From assembly GCF_011516635.5 (NCBI RefSeq), contig NZ_CP096255.1:2354501-2418500 (forward strand): 64,000 bases of DNA. Reading direction: 5' to 3'. A program made the translations under genes and the position numbers. How positions within the stretch are numbered: the stretch's first letter is position 1; every line of letters begins with the position of its first letter. Below the pieces are notes generated by a model. It saw only the letters and a list, made by a program, of their open reading frames with translations. It had not been told where the DNA came from and searched no databases. Below are positions 1 to 9,223 of the stretch, in pieces. This stretch comes from Bradyrhizobium barranii subsp. apii (lineage in GTDB: Bacteria > Pseudomonadota > Alphaproteobacteria > Rhizobiales > Xanthobacteraceae).

Positions 1-468
1 ACGCAGAAAATGGGCGCCGTCGATTCCGAGGTGTTCGCCGAGCGCAAGTGCCGCGGGAACAGTCGAACTGCCGGGATGCGAGCGCGACGGGCTGTGCGAA
101 TCGTCGGTCTCGTCGGCATGCGCCATGACGCCGTTGGCAAGCGCAGCCTCGACTGGCGACGCGGTGAGCGATGTGCCGGCAATGGTCGATGTCCCCTGCG
201 CAGCATTGGCGCGAATGTAGCGCTGCGCCGCCTGACCGGGCGGCAGCTCCGATCCTGATATCATCGACGCCAGCGTATCGAGGATGTGGTGCTTTGCTTG
301 TTCGACGACTTCGGGTGGCAGCGCGCGGGTTTTCGCAGCGCTCATGTAGTCGCACAGCGCCGTCATTTCTGGCCCGGAGCCAGATCCCTCCGCGAAACTC
401 CGTGCGGGCGCGAGGGCGAGGCTGGTGGCAGCGGCCGCGGTGAGGCCGAGGAAGTCGCGTCGGTTCAT
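1..468 (-). CDS. MmgE/PrpD family protein, N-terminal part
   Basis: Reading leftward from an ATG at 468, the frame stays open for 156 codons and runs off the window edge, so the C-terminus is missing. The N-terminus has a twin-arginine-like start (MNRRDFLGLTAAAATSLALA), which suggests export by Tat. After it come stretches typical of the MmgE/PrpD family (2-methylcitrate dehydratase-like): a helical opening with HHILDTLASMISGSELP, then HADETDDSH and HPGSSTVPAALALGE. PrpD itself dehydrates 2-methylcitrate, but many members act on other or unknown substrates, so no reaction is assigned. A Tat leader on this family is known mainly in environmental proteobacteria. Family call is firm; substrate unknown. 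Confidence 0.85.
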   Translation of the reverse strand, partial: MNRRDFLGLTAAAATSLALAPARSFAEGSGSGPEMTALCDYMSAAKTRALPPEVVEQAKHHILDTLASMISGSELPPGQAAQRYIRANAAQGTSTIAGTSLTASPVEAALANGVMAHADETDDSHSPSRSHPGSSTVPAALALGEHLGIDGAHFLR

Positions 469-558
469 GGTGTCCCGTTCTTGAATGCAGGAATCCGATG
501 AACCGTCTAGCGCTCAAGACGGCCGCATGTCCAGTCGGCGCCGCATCCACAACCCAGC

Positions 559-672
559 TGTCATGCCCCGCGAAGGCGGGGCATCCAGTACGCCGCGGCG
601 AATGTGGTTAGGGCGAGCTCTTCAACGCCGGCCTCTGGAATACTGGATCGTCCGCCTTCGCGGACGATGACA
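559..672. repeat. Composite extragenic palindrome, class A, copy 1
   Basis: Two hairpins face each other. The first has a 9-bp stem, ATGCCCCGC at 63-71 of the 500s block (563-571) pairing with 576-584. The second has ATCGTCCGC at 647-655 pairing with GCGGACGAT at 660-668. TGTCAT opens the element and ATGACA closes it, and CCAGTA/TACTGG flank the middle. Similar copies occur at 2193-2298 and 52182-52293. It lies between two genes on the minus strand and could act as a transcript end or mRNA stabiliser. Confidence 0.8.
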
Positions 673-698
673 CCGTCTCTGGAGCGACATCTCCGCGC

Positions 699-2051
699 TT
701 ACGACAGCCGCATGTCCAGCAGCCTGCGCCCCTCGCCCTTGAGCAGCTTCTTCACCGCGCTCGACGCCACGACCTCGCCGTCGTTGGCGTAGGCTTCGTG
801 GTTCTTCTCGATGTCGTCGAGGCGGTAGAGGTAGTTGACCATCACGCCGGCGGACTCGCGCGCGCCTTTCGGCGAGAGGTCGCCGAGCCAGTTGATGCGC
901 TCGAGCCGTGCGCCGTTGCCGAGATGGAAGCGGGCGACGGAATCGATCAGCTTGCCCTTCGGCGTGCGCGCCTTCAGGAAGTAATAGGCCGCGAGCGGCT
1001 CGATCACGGTGCGGAGCAGCGTCGTCGTCTCGGGGTTCTCGAACCATTTGGGATCGTCGAGGCGCTTCAGCACCTCGCGGTCCTCGTCCGAGAGCGGCAG
1101 GTCCCTGTCCTGCTTCACCCATTGCATGAAGCCCGGCACCGGCGAGAGCGTCACGAAGGTGTCGAGTTTTGGCGTCTCGCGGCGCAGCTCTTCGACCACC
1201 TGCTTGATCAGGAAGCTGCCGAAGGAGATGCCGCCAAGCCCGCGCTGGGTGTTGGAGATCGAATAGAACACCGCGGTGCGCGCGCGCTCGATCGGCAGAT
1301 GCTGGCGGTCGACCGCCAGCAGCGGCGCGATCGCACCGGGGATCGTCTCGGTCAGCGCCACCTCGACGAAGATCAGGGGCTCGTCGACCATGGCGGGATG
1401 GAAAAAGGCGTAGCAACGCCGGTCGACCGGGTCGATGCGGCGGCGCAGATCGTCCCAGTCGCTGATCTCGTGCACGGCTTCGTAACGAATGATCTTTTCG
1501 AGGATGTTGGCCGGGGTCGACCAGTCAATCCGGCGCAGCACGAGAAACCCCCTGTTGAACCACGACGAGAGAAGGTGCGAGACGTCGCGATCGAGCGCGG
1601 CGAGATCGGTGTGCCCGTTCATCATGCCGAGCAGATCGGCGCGCATGTTGACGAGATCGCCGGTGCCGCCCGGCGCGCGGTTGAGGCGGCGGATCAGCTC
1701 CTGCCGGCGCGGCTCGGAGGCGAAATGCAGCGAGCTCGCGTCTTCGTCACTGGGACTGGCGCGCCATTTTTCGATCGCCTTGGACAGGCGTTCGCGATCG
1801 GGGCCGAAATCGCGCACCAGGGCTTCGAAGAAGGCGTGGCGTCCTGCCGCATCCAACTCCTGGTAGATGTCGAGCACCTCACGCGCCATGGCGGTGCCCG
1901 AAGCTTCGCCACGACCGGACAGCAGCGCACCGCAGAGCTCGATCAGGCCTTCGGCATCGTGCTTGGTGTCGTCGGAATCCCCGCGGCGCAGCAGCGTGCG
2001 GCCGCGATCGGAGATGGTGGCGAGCAGGTCTGAGAAGAAGGCGTTGGCCAT
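699..2051 (-). CDS. Malonyl-CoA decarboxylase
   Basis: Converts malonyl-CoA to acetyl-CoA and CO2 in the cytoplasm; in rhizobia this enzyme (often called MatA) serves malonate use. The product is 450 residues, the usual bacterial length. It has the helical N-terminal domain (to about residue 140) followed by the GNAT-like catalytic domain. Recognisable catalytic-domain segments are YSISNTQRGLGGISFGSFLI, which contains the family serine, and ARFHLGNGARLERINWLGD, which contains the catalytic histidine. No malonyl-CoA synthetase or malonate transporter gene is adjacent, so it is not in a classic mat operon here. The start at 2051 has only a weak ribosome site, but the N-terminus matches the family. 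Confidence 0.93.
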   Translation of the reverse strand: MANAFFSDLLATISDRGRTLLRRGDSDDTKHDAEGLIELCGALLSGRGEASGTAMAREVLDIYQELDAAGRHAFFEALVRDFGPDRERLSKAIEKWRASPSDEDASSLHFASEPRRQELIRRLNRAPGGTGDLVNMRADLLGMMNGHTDLAALDRDVSHLLSSWFNRGFLVLRRIDWSTPANILEKIIRYEAVHEISDWDDLRRRIDPVDRRCYAFFHPAMVDEPLIFVEVALTETIPGAIAPLLAVDRQHLPIERARTAVFYSISNTQRGLGGISFGSFLIKQVVEELRRETPKLDTFVTLSPVPGFMQWVKQDRDLPLSDEDREVLKRLDDPKWFENPETTTLLRTVIEPLAAYYFLKARTPKGKLIDSVARFHLGNGARLERINWLGDLSPKGARESAGVMVNYLYRLDDIEKNHEAYANDGEVVASSAVKKLLKGEGRRLLDMRLS

Positions 2052-2192
2052 CTGGTCGTTTCGATTCCGGTTTGTGCGCTGCGGAAGCTTACACGGGATT
2101 TAGGCGGAAGCCGATCACAATCAAGCAGGGGAATTTTGTATCTTTCGTGGTGCCATGCGCCACCAGGAAAGCTGTCATGCCCCGCTACGGCC

Positions 2193-2298
2193 TGTCATGC
2201 CCCGGCCTGACCGGGGCATCCAGTACGCGGCGGCCTCTCGGCTCAATCACGGCCGTCTCTGGAATACTGGGTCGCCCGGTCAAGCCGGGCGACGACAC
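2193..2298. repeat. Composite extragenic palindrome, class A, copy 2
   Basis: Same architecture as the copy at 559-672: TGTCATGCCCCGG...CCGGGGCATCCAGTA, then GAATACTGG and a second hairpin CGCCCGGTCAAGCCGGGCG ending in GACGACA. A partial duplication of the opening (TGTCATGCCCCGCTAC) lies just upstream at 2173-2188, so the element may have been extended or hit twice. It sits between the decarboxylase and the AraC gene, both on the minus strand. Confidence 0.78.
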
Positions 2299-2303
2299 CG
2301 TGA

Positions 2304-3110
2304 CTATTTCCCCGCAAACTCCGTCGGGGTCCGCCCAGTCACCTGACGGAATGCTGCCGAAAACGCCGGCACGCTGGCATAGCCGAGCTGGGTGGCGAGC
2401 TGCTTCACCGACACATTGGCGTCGGTCGACAGCCGCTGGATCGCCGCCGCAACCCTTGCGCGCTGGCACCAGCTCTTGAAGCTCAGTTGCGTCTCGGTCG
2501 AGAACAGCCGCGACAGCGTGCGCGCCGAGGTTCCGACTTCGCGCGCCAGCGTGTCGATGTCGTGCAGGCCGGTGGGATCGTCGAGCACGATCATCGCGGC
2601 GCGCCGGCAGCGCGGCTCATGCGGCAATGGAACGAAGGTCGCGGAATCCTCGGCCTCGTGCAATTCCAGCATCACCAGGCGGACCAGCAGCTCTGTGCGC
2701 TCCTCGGTGTTGCGTGCGTCGAATAGCGCCAGGATCGCCTGATTGAGCAGCGGCGATACCCGTACCACGAATTCCTTGGTGAGCCCCTCATAGCGTTGCT
2801 CGTGCTTGAGCCAGGGCAGGTCGAAATACAGCGTGCGCATCTCGATGTCGGCGAGCAGGTCGATGGCATGCTCGAGCCCGGCCGGCACCCAGACGGCGCG
2901 GTCCGGCGGCACCAGCCAGCGTCCCCCGGGCGTCGTCACCTGCATCGTGCCCTTGGCGGCATAGATCAGCTGCGCCTCGCGGTGCATGTGCAGATCGATC
3001 CGCATGCCCTTGGGATAGTCGCGGGCGACGAGGTGCACGCCCGCGGGCGAGCGATGGTTGCTCCGGACCTCCCTGAGAATTGGCGTTTCCAAGACAGTCA
3101 TTGGCAGCAT
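2304..3110 (-). CDS. AraC-family regulator with cupin sensor domain
   Basis: A 268-residue DNA-binding regulator. The N-terminal half is a cupin-like sensing domain (LHMHREAQLIYAAKG, about residues 39-55). The C-terminal half (about 170-265) has the two helix-turn-helix units of AraC proteins: DIDTLAREVGTSARTLSRLF and VKQLATQLGYASVPAFSAAF, ending in TGRTPTEF. It is divergently transcribed from the MFS transporter starting 53 bp away, so it most likely controls that gene; this is inference from arrangement. An in-frame ATG at 3101 is an alternative start. The domain order resembles regulators of drug-efflux genes such as NimR. Confidence 0.88.
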   Translation of the reverse strand: MLPMTVLETPILREVRSNHRSPAGVHLVARDYPKGMRIDLHMHREAQLIYAAKGTMQVTTPGGRWLVPPDRAVWVPAGLEHAIDLLADIEMRTLYFDLPWLKHEQRYEGLTKEFVVRVSPLLNQAILALFDARNTEERTELLVRLVMLELHEAEDSATFVPLPHEPRCRRAAMIVLDDPTGLHDIDTLAREVGTSARTLSRLFSTETQLSFKSWCQRARVAAAIQRLSTDANVSVKQLATQLGYASVPAFSAAFRQVTGRTPTEFAGK

Positions 3111-3163
3111 CCCGTCATGCCCAGGACATATAACTCATTTCGGAGCAGGAGAGGATTCGGGAA

Positions 3164-4336
3164 ATGAACAGCCCCAGCCGGGTGATCAGTTTCGTCAACG
3201 CAGGCCATTTCGTCGACCATTATTCGATGCTGATCTTCGCCGCCGCCGTGATCATCATGGGGCCGGCGCTCGGCATGGCCTATTCGGAACTTCTGCCCTA
3301 TGCGACGCCGGGCTTCGTCGCCTTCGGCGCCGGCTCGCTGCTCACCGGCTGGCTCGGGGACCGCTGGAGCCGCCGCCACATGATGCTGATCTTCTTCGTC
3401 GGCATCGGTGCTTCCATGATCTCGGTCGGCTTCGTGCAGACTCCGGCTCAGCTTGGCGCGGCGCTGTTCGCGATCGGCATTTTTGCCTCGATCTATCACC
3501 CCGTCGGCACCGCGATGATCGTGTCCTATGCCGACCGGCTCGGCCGCGAGATGGGGATCAACGGCGTCTGGGGCAATCTCGGCGTTGCCTCCTCCGCGCT
3601 GGTCACCGGCGTGATTGGCCAGTATCTCGGCTGGCGTTTTACCTTCATCGTGCCCGGTGTCGTCACCATCATGATCGGCATCGCCTTTGCGATGATGGTC
3701 GTGCACGAGGACCGCAAGGGCTCGAAGCAGGCGGCAGCTCAAGCGCGCGTGGCGAAGAAAGACATGTGGCGCGTGATCCTGTCGCTGCTGATCGTGGTCA
3801 TCGCGATCTCGACCACGTTCAATGCGGTCACCGTCGCGCTGCCAAAACTGTTCGCGGAACGGCTTGCGGACCTGACGAAAAGCCCGGCGCTGCTCGGCGT
3901 CATCGCCGCCTGCGTCTACGTGTTCGGCGCGATGACCCAGTACACGATCGGCCGGCTGCTCGACCGCTACTCGCTGAAGACCGTGGCGCTGCCGCTGTCC
4001 TTCATGCTGGCGCCGTTTCTGTATCTCGCCGCGAGCCTGTCCAATCTGCCGCTGATCCTGGTCTCGATCGGCATCGTCATGGGTGCGTTCGGGCAGGTCA
4101 CGGTGAACGATGCCATGGTCGGCAAATACACCAGCGAGGAATGGCGCTCGCGCGCCTATGCGGTGCGCTATTTTATCGGCTTCACCGCCGCGGGCGCCTC
4201 CGTCGGCCTGGTCGCCTGGCTCTACGAGCAGGGCGGCTTCGTCACTATGCTGCACGCCTTTGCCGCGCTCTGCCTGCTGGCGATCGCCGCCGCGATCATC
4301 CTGCCGCGCGAGATCAGGACGCCGGCGGCGGCATGA
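3164..4336 (+). CDS. MFS transporter, probable drug/metabolite exporter
   Basis: A 390-residue integral membrane protein with about 12 hydrophobic segments. The first cytoplasmic loop carries the MFS motif A (GWLGDRWSRRHMM, about residues 64-76). The sequence near residues 107-125 (IFASIYHPVGTAMIVSYADR) resembles the fosmidomycin-resistance branch of the superfamily. The start is supported by an AGGAG site just upstream of the ATG. It pairs divergently with an AraC regulator, an arrangement common for inducible exporters. Substrate cannot be told from sequence. A long perfect palindrome follows the stop codon. Confidence 0.88.
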   Translation: MNSPSRVISFVNAGHFVDHYSMLIFAAAVIIMGPALGMAYSELLPYATPGFVAFGAGSLLTGWLGDRWSRRHMMLIFFVGIGASMISVGFVQTPAQLGAALFAIGIFASIYHPVGTAMIVSYADRLGREMGINGVWGNLGVASSALVTGVIGQYLGWRFTFIVPGVVTIMIGIAFAMMVVHEDRKGSKQAAAQARVAKKDMWRVILSLLIVVIAISTTFNAVTVALPKLFAERLADLTKSPALLGVIAACVYVFGAMTQYTIGRLLDRYSLKTVALPLSFMLAPFLYLAASLSNLPLILVSIGIVMGAFGQVTVNDAMVGKYTSEEWRSRAYAVRYFIGFTAAGASVGLVAWLYEQGGFVTMLHAFAALCLLAIAAAIILPREIRTPAAA

Positions 4337-4365
4337 GGGATTGAGGCGGGCGACCGCCGCCACAT

Positions 4366-4445
4366 CGTCATTGCGAGCGCAGCGAAGCAATCCAGAATCT
4401 GTCCGCGGAGGGACTCTGGATTGCTTCGCTGCGCTCGCAATGACG
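4366..4445. repeat. Extragenic palindrome, class B (31-bp arms)
   Basis: A perfect inverted repeat with 31-bp arms at 4366-4396 and 4415-4445 around an 18-bp loop. The left arm begins CGTCATTGCGAGCGCAGCGA and the right arm ends with its reverse complement. It lies between two converging genes and could form a strong hairpin in either transcript. A half copy (GCGCTCGCAATGACG) appears at 46853-46867. Confidence 0.88.
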
Positions 4446-4617
4446 GGGAATTTGGCGGCACATCGTGCATGCCACCCATCATGCCATTCTGCCAGTGTTT
4501 TGCCCGACGTGTCAAAGCACTGGAACGCTCCAGAAACCCCAATGCCATCAGCGCCGTTCTACTGTGCATGGGGTTGTTTTCGACTTTTTTGTTCGAGCAG
4601 GCTTCCGCGGACGATAC

Positions 4618-7600
4618 CTAAGGCTTCACCTCGGCCACCGTCTTTGCCTTCGGCGCCTTCTTCGACGCGCGCCAGTTCTCGAAGCGCTGCACCACCACGA
4701 AGAAGGCCGGCACGAACAGCACCGCAAGGCAGGTCGAGGCCAGCATGCCCGAGAATACGGTGATGCCGATCGACTTGCGGGCGCTGGCGCCGGCGCCGGT
4801 CGCGATCACCAGCGGCACCACGCCGAGGATGAAGGCGAACGACGTCATCAGGATCGGCCGGAAACGGGCGCGCGCCGCCTCGATCGCGGATTCCAGCACC
4901 GGCTTGCCGTCGCGGCCGTGCAGCTCGAGCCCGACCTCGACGATCAGGATGGCGTTCTTGGCCGACAGCGCGATCAGCAGGATCAGGCCGATCTGGCAAT
5001 AGAGGTTGTTGTCGATCTTCAAGGCGTTGAGGACCAGCATGGGCCCGATCAGCGACAGCGGCACCGCGAGGATCACCGAGATCGGCGCGTACCAGCTCTC
5101 GTACTGGCCGGCGAGCACGAGATAGACCAGCAGCATGGCAAGGCCAAACACCCAGTAGATCTGGTTCGAGACGGCTTTCTCCTGATAGGACATCGCGGTC
5201 CACTCATAGCCCGTGCCCGGCGGCAGAGTCTTGTCCGCGATCTCCTCCATCAGCTGCAGCGACTGGCCGGACGAGTAGCCCTGCGCCGGCAGGCCGACGA
5301 TGGTCGAGGAAGGGTAGAGGTTGTAGAGGCTGATCAGCGACGGGCCGGTGGCCGGCGTGATCGTGGCGACGGTGCCGATCGGGATCATGTCGCCGTTCGA
5401 GTTGCGTACCTGCATGTTGGCGATGTCGCGCTCGGTGACGCGGAATGCCGGATCGGCCTGGGTATAGACCTGGAACACGCGTCCGAACTTGTTGAACTGA
5501 TTGACGTAGGACGAGCCGAGATAGGTCGACAGCGCCGCGAACACCTGATCGGTGGTGACGTGCAGCGTCTGGGTCTTGATGCGGTCGATCTCGACGTTGA
5601 ACTGCGGCACCGAAGAGCGGAACGAGGACGATACGCGCTGCAGCGCGCTCTGGCTCTGGGCGTTGGAAACCATCGCGCCGGTGATGGCCTGGAGCTTTGC
5701 AAAATCGCTGTTGCCGTCGCGCAGCTCGACCTGCATCGAGAAGCCGGCCGCGTTGCCGATGCCCTGGATCGGCGGCGGCGGCAACACCAGGGTGCGTGCC
5801 TCCATGATGGTCGCGAGCTTGTCGTTCAGCCCGTAGACCAGCGAACGCAGATCTTCGCCGGGCCCTTTGCGCGCCGACCAGTCCTTCAGGATGATGTAGG
5901 CGACGCCGGCATTGGCAAGGCTGGCGCTGTTGTCGAGCGCGGAGATGCCGGCGATGGTGATGACCTGCTGGACACCCGGCGTGTCCTTGATCAGCTCGCT
6001 CGCTCTGTCGAGCACCGTCTGGGTCCGCTCCAGCGCGGCGCCGTCGGGCAGTTGCACGGCGGCGATCAGATAGCCTTGGTCCTCGATCGGCAAGAAGCCG
6101 GTCGGCACCCGCGACAGGCCGTAGCCGCCGATCCCGATCAGCACCAGTGCGAATGCGACCGAGATCGTGCTGTTCCTGCACAGCACGCCGATGAGGCGCG
6201 TGTAGCCCCGCTCGACACGGTCATAGACGGCGTTGAAGCCGCGGTAGAAGAAATTGCGCTGCTCCGGCGGCACCGTCGGCCGCAGCCAGAGCGCGCATTG
6301 CGTCGGCTTCAGCGTGGCCGCGTTGATGGCGGATAGCAGCGCGGTCGCCGCGATCACCAGCGCGAATTGCGAATAGATGCGCCCGGTGAGGCCGGCGAGG
6401 AACGAGGCCGGCAGGAACACCGAGATCAGCACCAGGGTGATGCCGACGATCGGCGCGAACAGCTGGTCCATCGCCCTGATCGCGGCGTCGTGGCCGTTCA
6501 TGCCCTGCTCGATGTTGTGCGCGGCGCCTTCGACCACGACGATGGCATCGTCGACGACGATGCCGATCGCGAGCACGATCGCGAACAGCGTCGACATGTT
6601 GATGGTGAAGCCGAGCGCCGCCATCGCCGCGAACGCGCCGATGATGGTGACGGGCACGGTGGTCGCCGGCACCAGCATCGCGCGCCAGTCCTGCAAGAAC
6701 ACCAGGATCACGACCAGCACCAGCAGGCCGGCCTCGATCAGCGTCATGTAGACCTCGTGCACCGAGGCCTCGACGAATTTGGTGGTGTCGAACGGCGTGT
6801 CGTATTTGATGCCTTCGGGGAATCGCTTTGCAAGCTCCGCCATCTTCTTCTCGACGGCCTGCTCGACCTGGAGCGCGTTGGCGCCCGGCGACTGGAATAC
6901 GCCGATGCCGGTGGCCGGATGATTGTTCAGCGAGAAGATCTGGCTGTAGGTCTGCGCGCCCAATTCGACCCAGCCGACGTCGCGCACGCGCGTGACGTCG
7001 CCACTGGTGCCGGTCTTGACGATAATGTTCTCGAACTGGGTGGTGTCGTCGAGCCGGCCGTTGACGTTGAGGGTGTACTGGAACGCCTGTCCCGGCGGCG
7101 TCGGCGGCGCGCCGACCTGGCCGGCCGAGACCTGCTGGCTCTGCTGCTGGATCGCCGTGACGACGTCCGACGGCATCAGTCCGCGGACCTGGAGCTTGTT
7201 CGGATCGAGCCACACCCGCATCGAATACTGGCCGGCGCCGAACACCGTGACGTTGCCGACGCCGGGCAGACGCGAAAGCTCGTCGCGGATGTTGATGGTG
7301 GCGTAGTTGCTCAAATAAAGGCTGTCGAACGTCTTGTCCGGCGAGGTCAGCGTCACGAACAGCAGGATCGAGGTCGATTTTTTCTGGACGGTGACGCCCT
7401 GGTTCTGCACGGAGGTCGGCAACTGCGACAGCGCGCTGGAGACACGGTTCTGCACCAGCACCTGCGCGAAGTTGAGGTCGGTGCCGATCTTGAAGGTCAC
7501 GGTCAGCGTATAGGTGCCGTCGGAGCCGCTGTAGGACTGCATGTAGAGCATGTCCTCGACGCCGTTGACCTGCTGCTCGATCGGCAGCGCGACTGTGTCG

Positions 7601-7776
7601 ATCACGGTCTTGGCGCTGGCGCCGGGATAGCGCGTGGTGACCTGCACCGTCGGCGGCACCACATCGGGATATTGCGCGACCGCGAGGTTGAACAGCGCGA
7701 CGCCGCCGATCAGGATCATCAGGAGCGCGATGACGTTCGAGAGGACCGGCCGCTCGATGAAGAATTTCGAGATCAT
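4618..7776 (-). CDS. RND multidrug efflux permease (HAE1/MexF type)
   Basis: Inner-membrane proton-driven pump of a tripartite efflux system. The product is 1052 residues, the normal length for the AcrB/MexF group. It opens with the family signature MISKFFIERPVLSNVIALLM. Transmembrane helix 4 has the proton-relay pair DD in FAIVLAIGIVVDDAIVVVEG, and the late segment SIGITVFSGMLASTCLAVLF is also typical. A GAGGGG ribosome site precedes the start. The adaptor gene lies 13 bp upstream on the same strand, so the two form an operon. No outer-membrane TolC-like gene is next to it, so the channel is probably encoded elsewhere. The drug or metabolite exported is unknown. Confidence 0.95.
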   Translation of the reverse strand: MISKFFIERPVLSNVIALLMILIGGVALFNLAVAQYPDVVPPTVQVTTRYPGASAKTVIDTVALPIEQQVNGVEDMLYMQSYSGSDGTYTLTVTFKIGTDLNFAQVLVQNRVSSALSQLPTSVQNQGVTVQKKSTSILLFVTLTSPDKTFDSLYLSNYATINIRDELSRLPGVGNVTVFGAGQYSMRVWLDPNKLQVRGLMPSDVVTAIQQQSQQVSAGQVGAPPTPPGQAFQYTLNVNGRLDDTTQFENIIVKTGTSGDVTRVRDVGWVELGAQTYSQIFSLNNHPATGIGVFQSPGANALQVEQAVEKKMAELAKRFPEGIKYDTPFDTTKFVEASVHEVYMTLIEAGLLVLVVILVFLQDWRAMLVPATTVPVTIIGAFAAMAALGFTINMSTLFAIVLAIGIVVDDAIVVVEGAAHNIEQGMNGHDAAIRAMDQLFAPIVGITLVLISVFLPASFLAGLTGRIYSQFALVIAATALLSAINAATLKPTQCALWLRPTVPPEQRNFFYRGFNAVYDRVERGYTRLIGVLCRNSTISVAFALVLIGIGGYGLSRVPTGFLPIEDQGYLIAAVQLPDGAALERTQTVLDRASELIKDTPGVQQVITIAGISALDNSASLANAGVAYIILKDWSARKGPGEDLRSLVYGLNDKLATIMEARTLVLPPPPIQGIGNAAGFSMQVELRDGNSDFAKLQAITGAMVSNAQSQSALQRVSSSFRSSVPQFNVEIDRIKTQTLHVTTDQVFAALSTYLGSSYVNQFNKFGRVFQVYTQADPAFRVTERDIANMQVRNSNGDMIPIGTVATITPATGPSLISLYNLYPSSTIVGLPAQGYSSGQSLQLMEEIADKTLPPGTGYEWTAMSYQEKAVSNQIYWVFGLAMLLVYLVLAGQYESWYAPISVILAVPLSLIGPMLVLNALKIDNNLYCQIGLILLIALSAKNAILIVEVGLELHGRDGKPVLESAIEAARARFRPILMTSFAFILGVVPLVIATGAGASARKSIGITVFSGMLASTCLAVLFVPAFFVVVQRFENWRASKKAPKAKTVAEVKP

Positions 7777-7789
7777 GGCTGACGACCCC

Positions 7790-8983
7790 TCACTTGGCCG
7801 ACGCCTGCGGCTGGTCGATCTTCGTCGGTTGCGGATCGATCTTCTGGCCCGGGATCACGCGCAGTAGCCCCGCGATCACCACGCGATCGTCCGGCTTCAA
7901 GCCGCTTTCGATCACGCGCAGGCCGTTGTCGACCTGACCGATCTGCACCTTGCGCTGCTCGACGATGTTGTCGCTATTGACCACCAGGAGATAGCGGCCG
8001 CCCTGGTCGCTGCCGAGCGCGGTGTCGGGGACGAGGAGGGCGTTCTTGTCCTGGTCGAAGGGCACCCGGACCCGGACGAAATAGCCGGGCAGCAGCGCTC
8101 GCTTGTCGTTGGGCAAGACGCCGCGTACCGCGAGCGTGCCCGTTGATGTATTGAGGGTCGGCGAGACGTAGTCGAGGTGGCCTTCATGCGGATAGCCGGT
8201 CTCGGTCTGGAGGCCCACCTGGATCGGCAACTGTTTGAGGTCGGCCACGGTCAGCCCGCGACGGGCCGCTTCGGCGCGGATGCGAAGGACGTCCTGCTCA
8301 CTGACCGTGAAGTTCACCCAGATCGGATCCAGCGCGACGATGGTTGCGAGCTGGGTCGGGGAGGAGACGCCGACGAGCTCGCCGATCGAGACCAGGTGCG
8401 CGCTGACGATGCCGTCGAACGGCGCGCTCACCTTGGTGTAGCCGTAATTGACCTCGGCGAGCCTCGTATTGACCTGGGCTTGCTGGAGACTGGCCTGGGC
8501 GTTGTCGCGGGTGGATGTCGAGGTGTCGAGAGTCGCCTGCGAGACAGCCTGGCGCTGCACGAGGTCGACCTGCCGCTTGAAATCGGCCTCGGCCTGCTTG
8601 AGCGTGGCCTGCGCGCCGACCTCGGCCGCCTGCGCCTGCTCGAGCTTGAGCTTGTAGGTCTCAGGCTCGATTAAGAAAAGCTGGGTGCCCTGCTTGACGA
8701 AGCTGCCGTCCTGATAGTCGATCGATTGCAGGAAGCCCTGTACGCGCGCCACCAGATCGACGCTCTTGACCGGCGCGGTGTTGCCGGTGGCTTCGACATA
8801 GCGCGTCACGGCCCGCTGTACCGGCGTGGCGACGTCCACCTTCGGCGGCGGCGGCGCCACGAACGTGTTCTTGTCCTCGCAGCCGGCGAGCGCCACCACG
8901 GCCGCCGCGGCAACGAGTGCCCGCCCGACATGTCTCCACGCTCCGTTCCGTTGTGCGAGATCAGCGGGATTCGCGCAGGTCAT
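7790..8983 (-). CDS. RND efflux periplasmic adaptor, lipoprotein
   Basis: Membrane fusion protein of the efflux system (AcrA/MexE family), about 397 residues from the ATG at 8983. That start is preferred because a GGGGG ribosome site precedes it and because it gives a proper lipoprotein signal ending in VVALAGCED, whose cysteine would be lipidated. A longer frame to 9067 adds 28 unlikely residues. Visible domains are a lipoyl/barrel half (RYVEATGNTAPVKSVDLVAR), a coiled-coil hairpin (about residues 105-175) and a second half (SAPFDGIVSAHLVSIGELV). It is the promoter-proximal gene of the two-gene operon. Confidence 0.92.
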   Translation of the reverse strand: MTCANPADLAQRNGAWRHVGRALVAAAAVVALAGCEDKNTFVAPPPPKVDVATPVQRAVTRYVEATGNTAPVKSVDLVARVQGFLQSIDYQDGSFVKQGTQLFLIEPETYKLKLEQAQAAEVGAQATLKQAEADFKRQVDLVQRQAVSQATLDTSTSTRDNAQASLQQAQVNTRLAEVNYGYTKVSAPFDGIVSAHLVSIGELVGVSSPTQLATIVALDPIWVNFTVSEQDVLRIRAEAARRGLTVADLKQLPIQVGLQTETGYPHEGHLDYVSPTLNTSTGTLAVRGVLPNDKRALLPGYFVRVRVPFDQDKNALLVPDTALGSDQGGRYLLVVNSDNIVEQRKVQIGQVDNGLRVIESGLKPDDRVVIAGLLRVIPGQKIDPQPTKIDQPQASAK

Positions 8984-9223
8984 TCGGTGGCCCCCGATTA
9001 TTGTCTGTCGGTGTGGCAGGCTACCAACAAATGCCCGGCCGTGGAACACCATAGCCATGGCGGTCACCAGCCTTGCACTGCAAATGGCGCAGTGGCCTTT
9101 GACACGTTTGTCATGGCAAACCGCTTTTCATCGGGTGCATGATCGACCAGAATTGTGTCAAAGTCCGAGTGACGGAAACGAAGCGGTCGAGAAGCAGAGA
9201 AGAAAAGGTGAGGAGAACATGAC

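Noticed and set aside
4465..6336. 623-codon plus-strand frame over the RND permease
   Set aside because: Antisense shadow of a well-conserved 1052-residue efflux pump.
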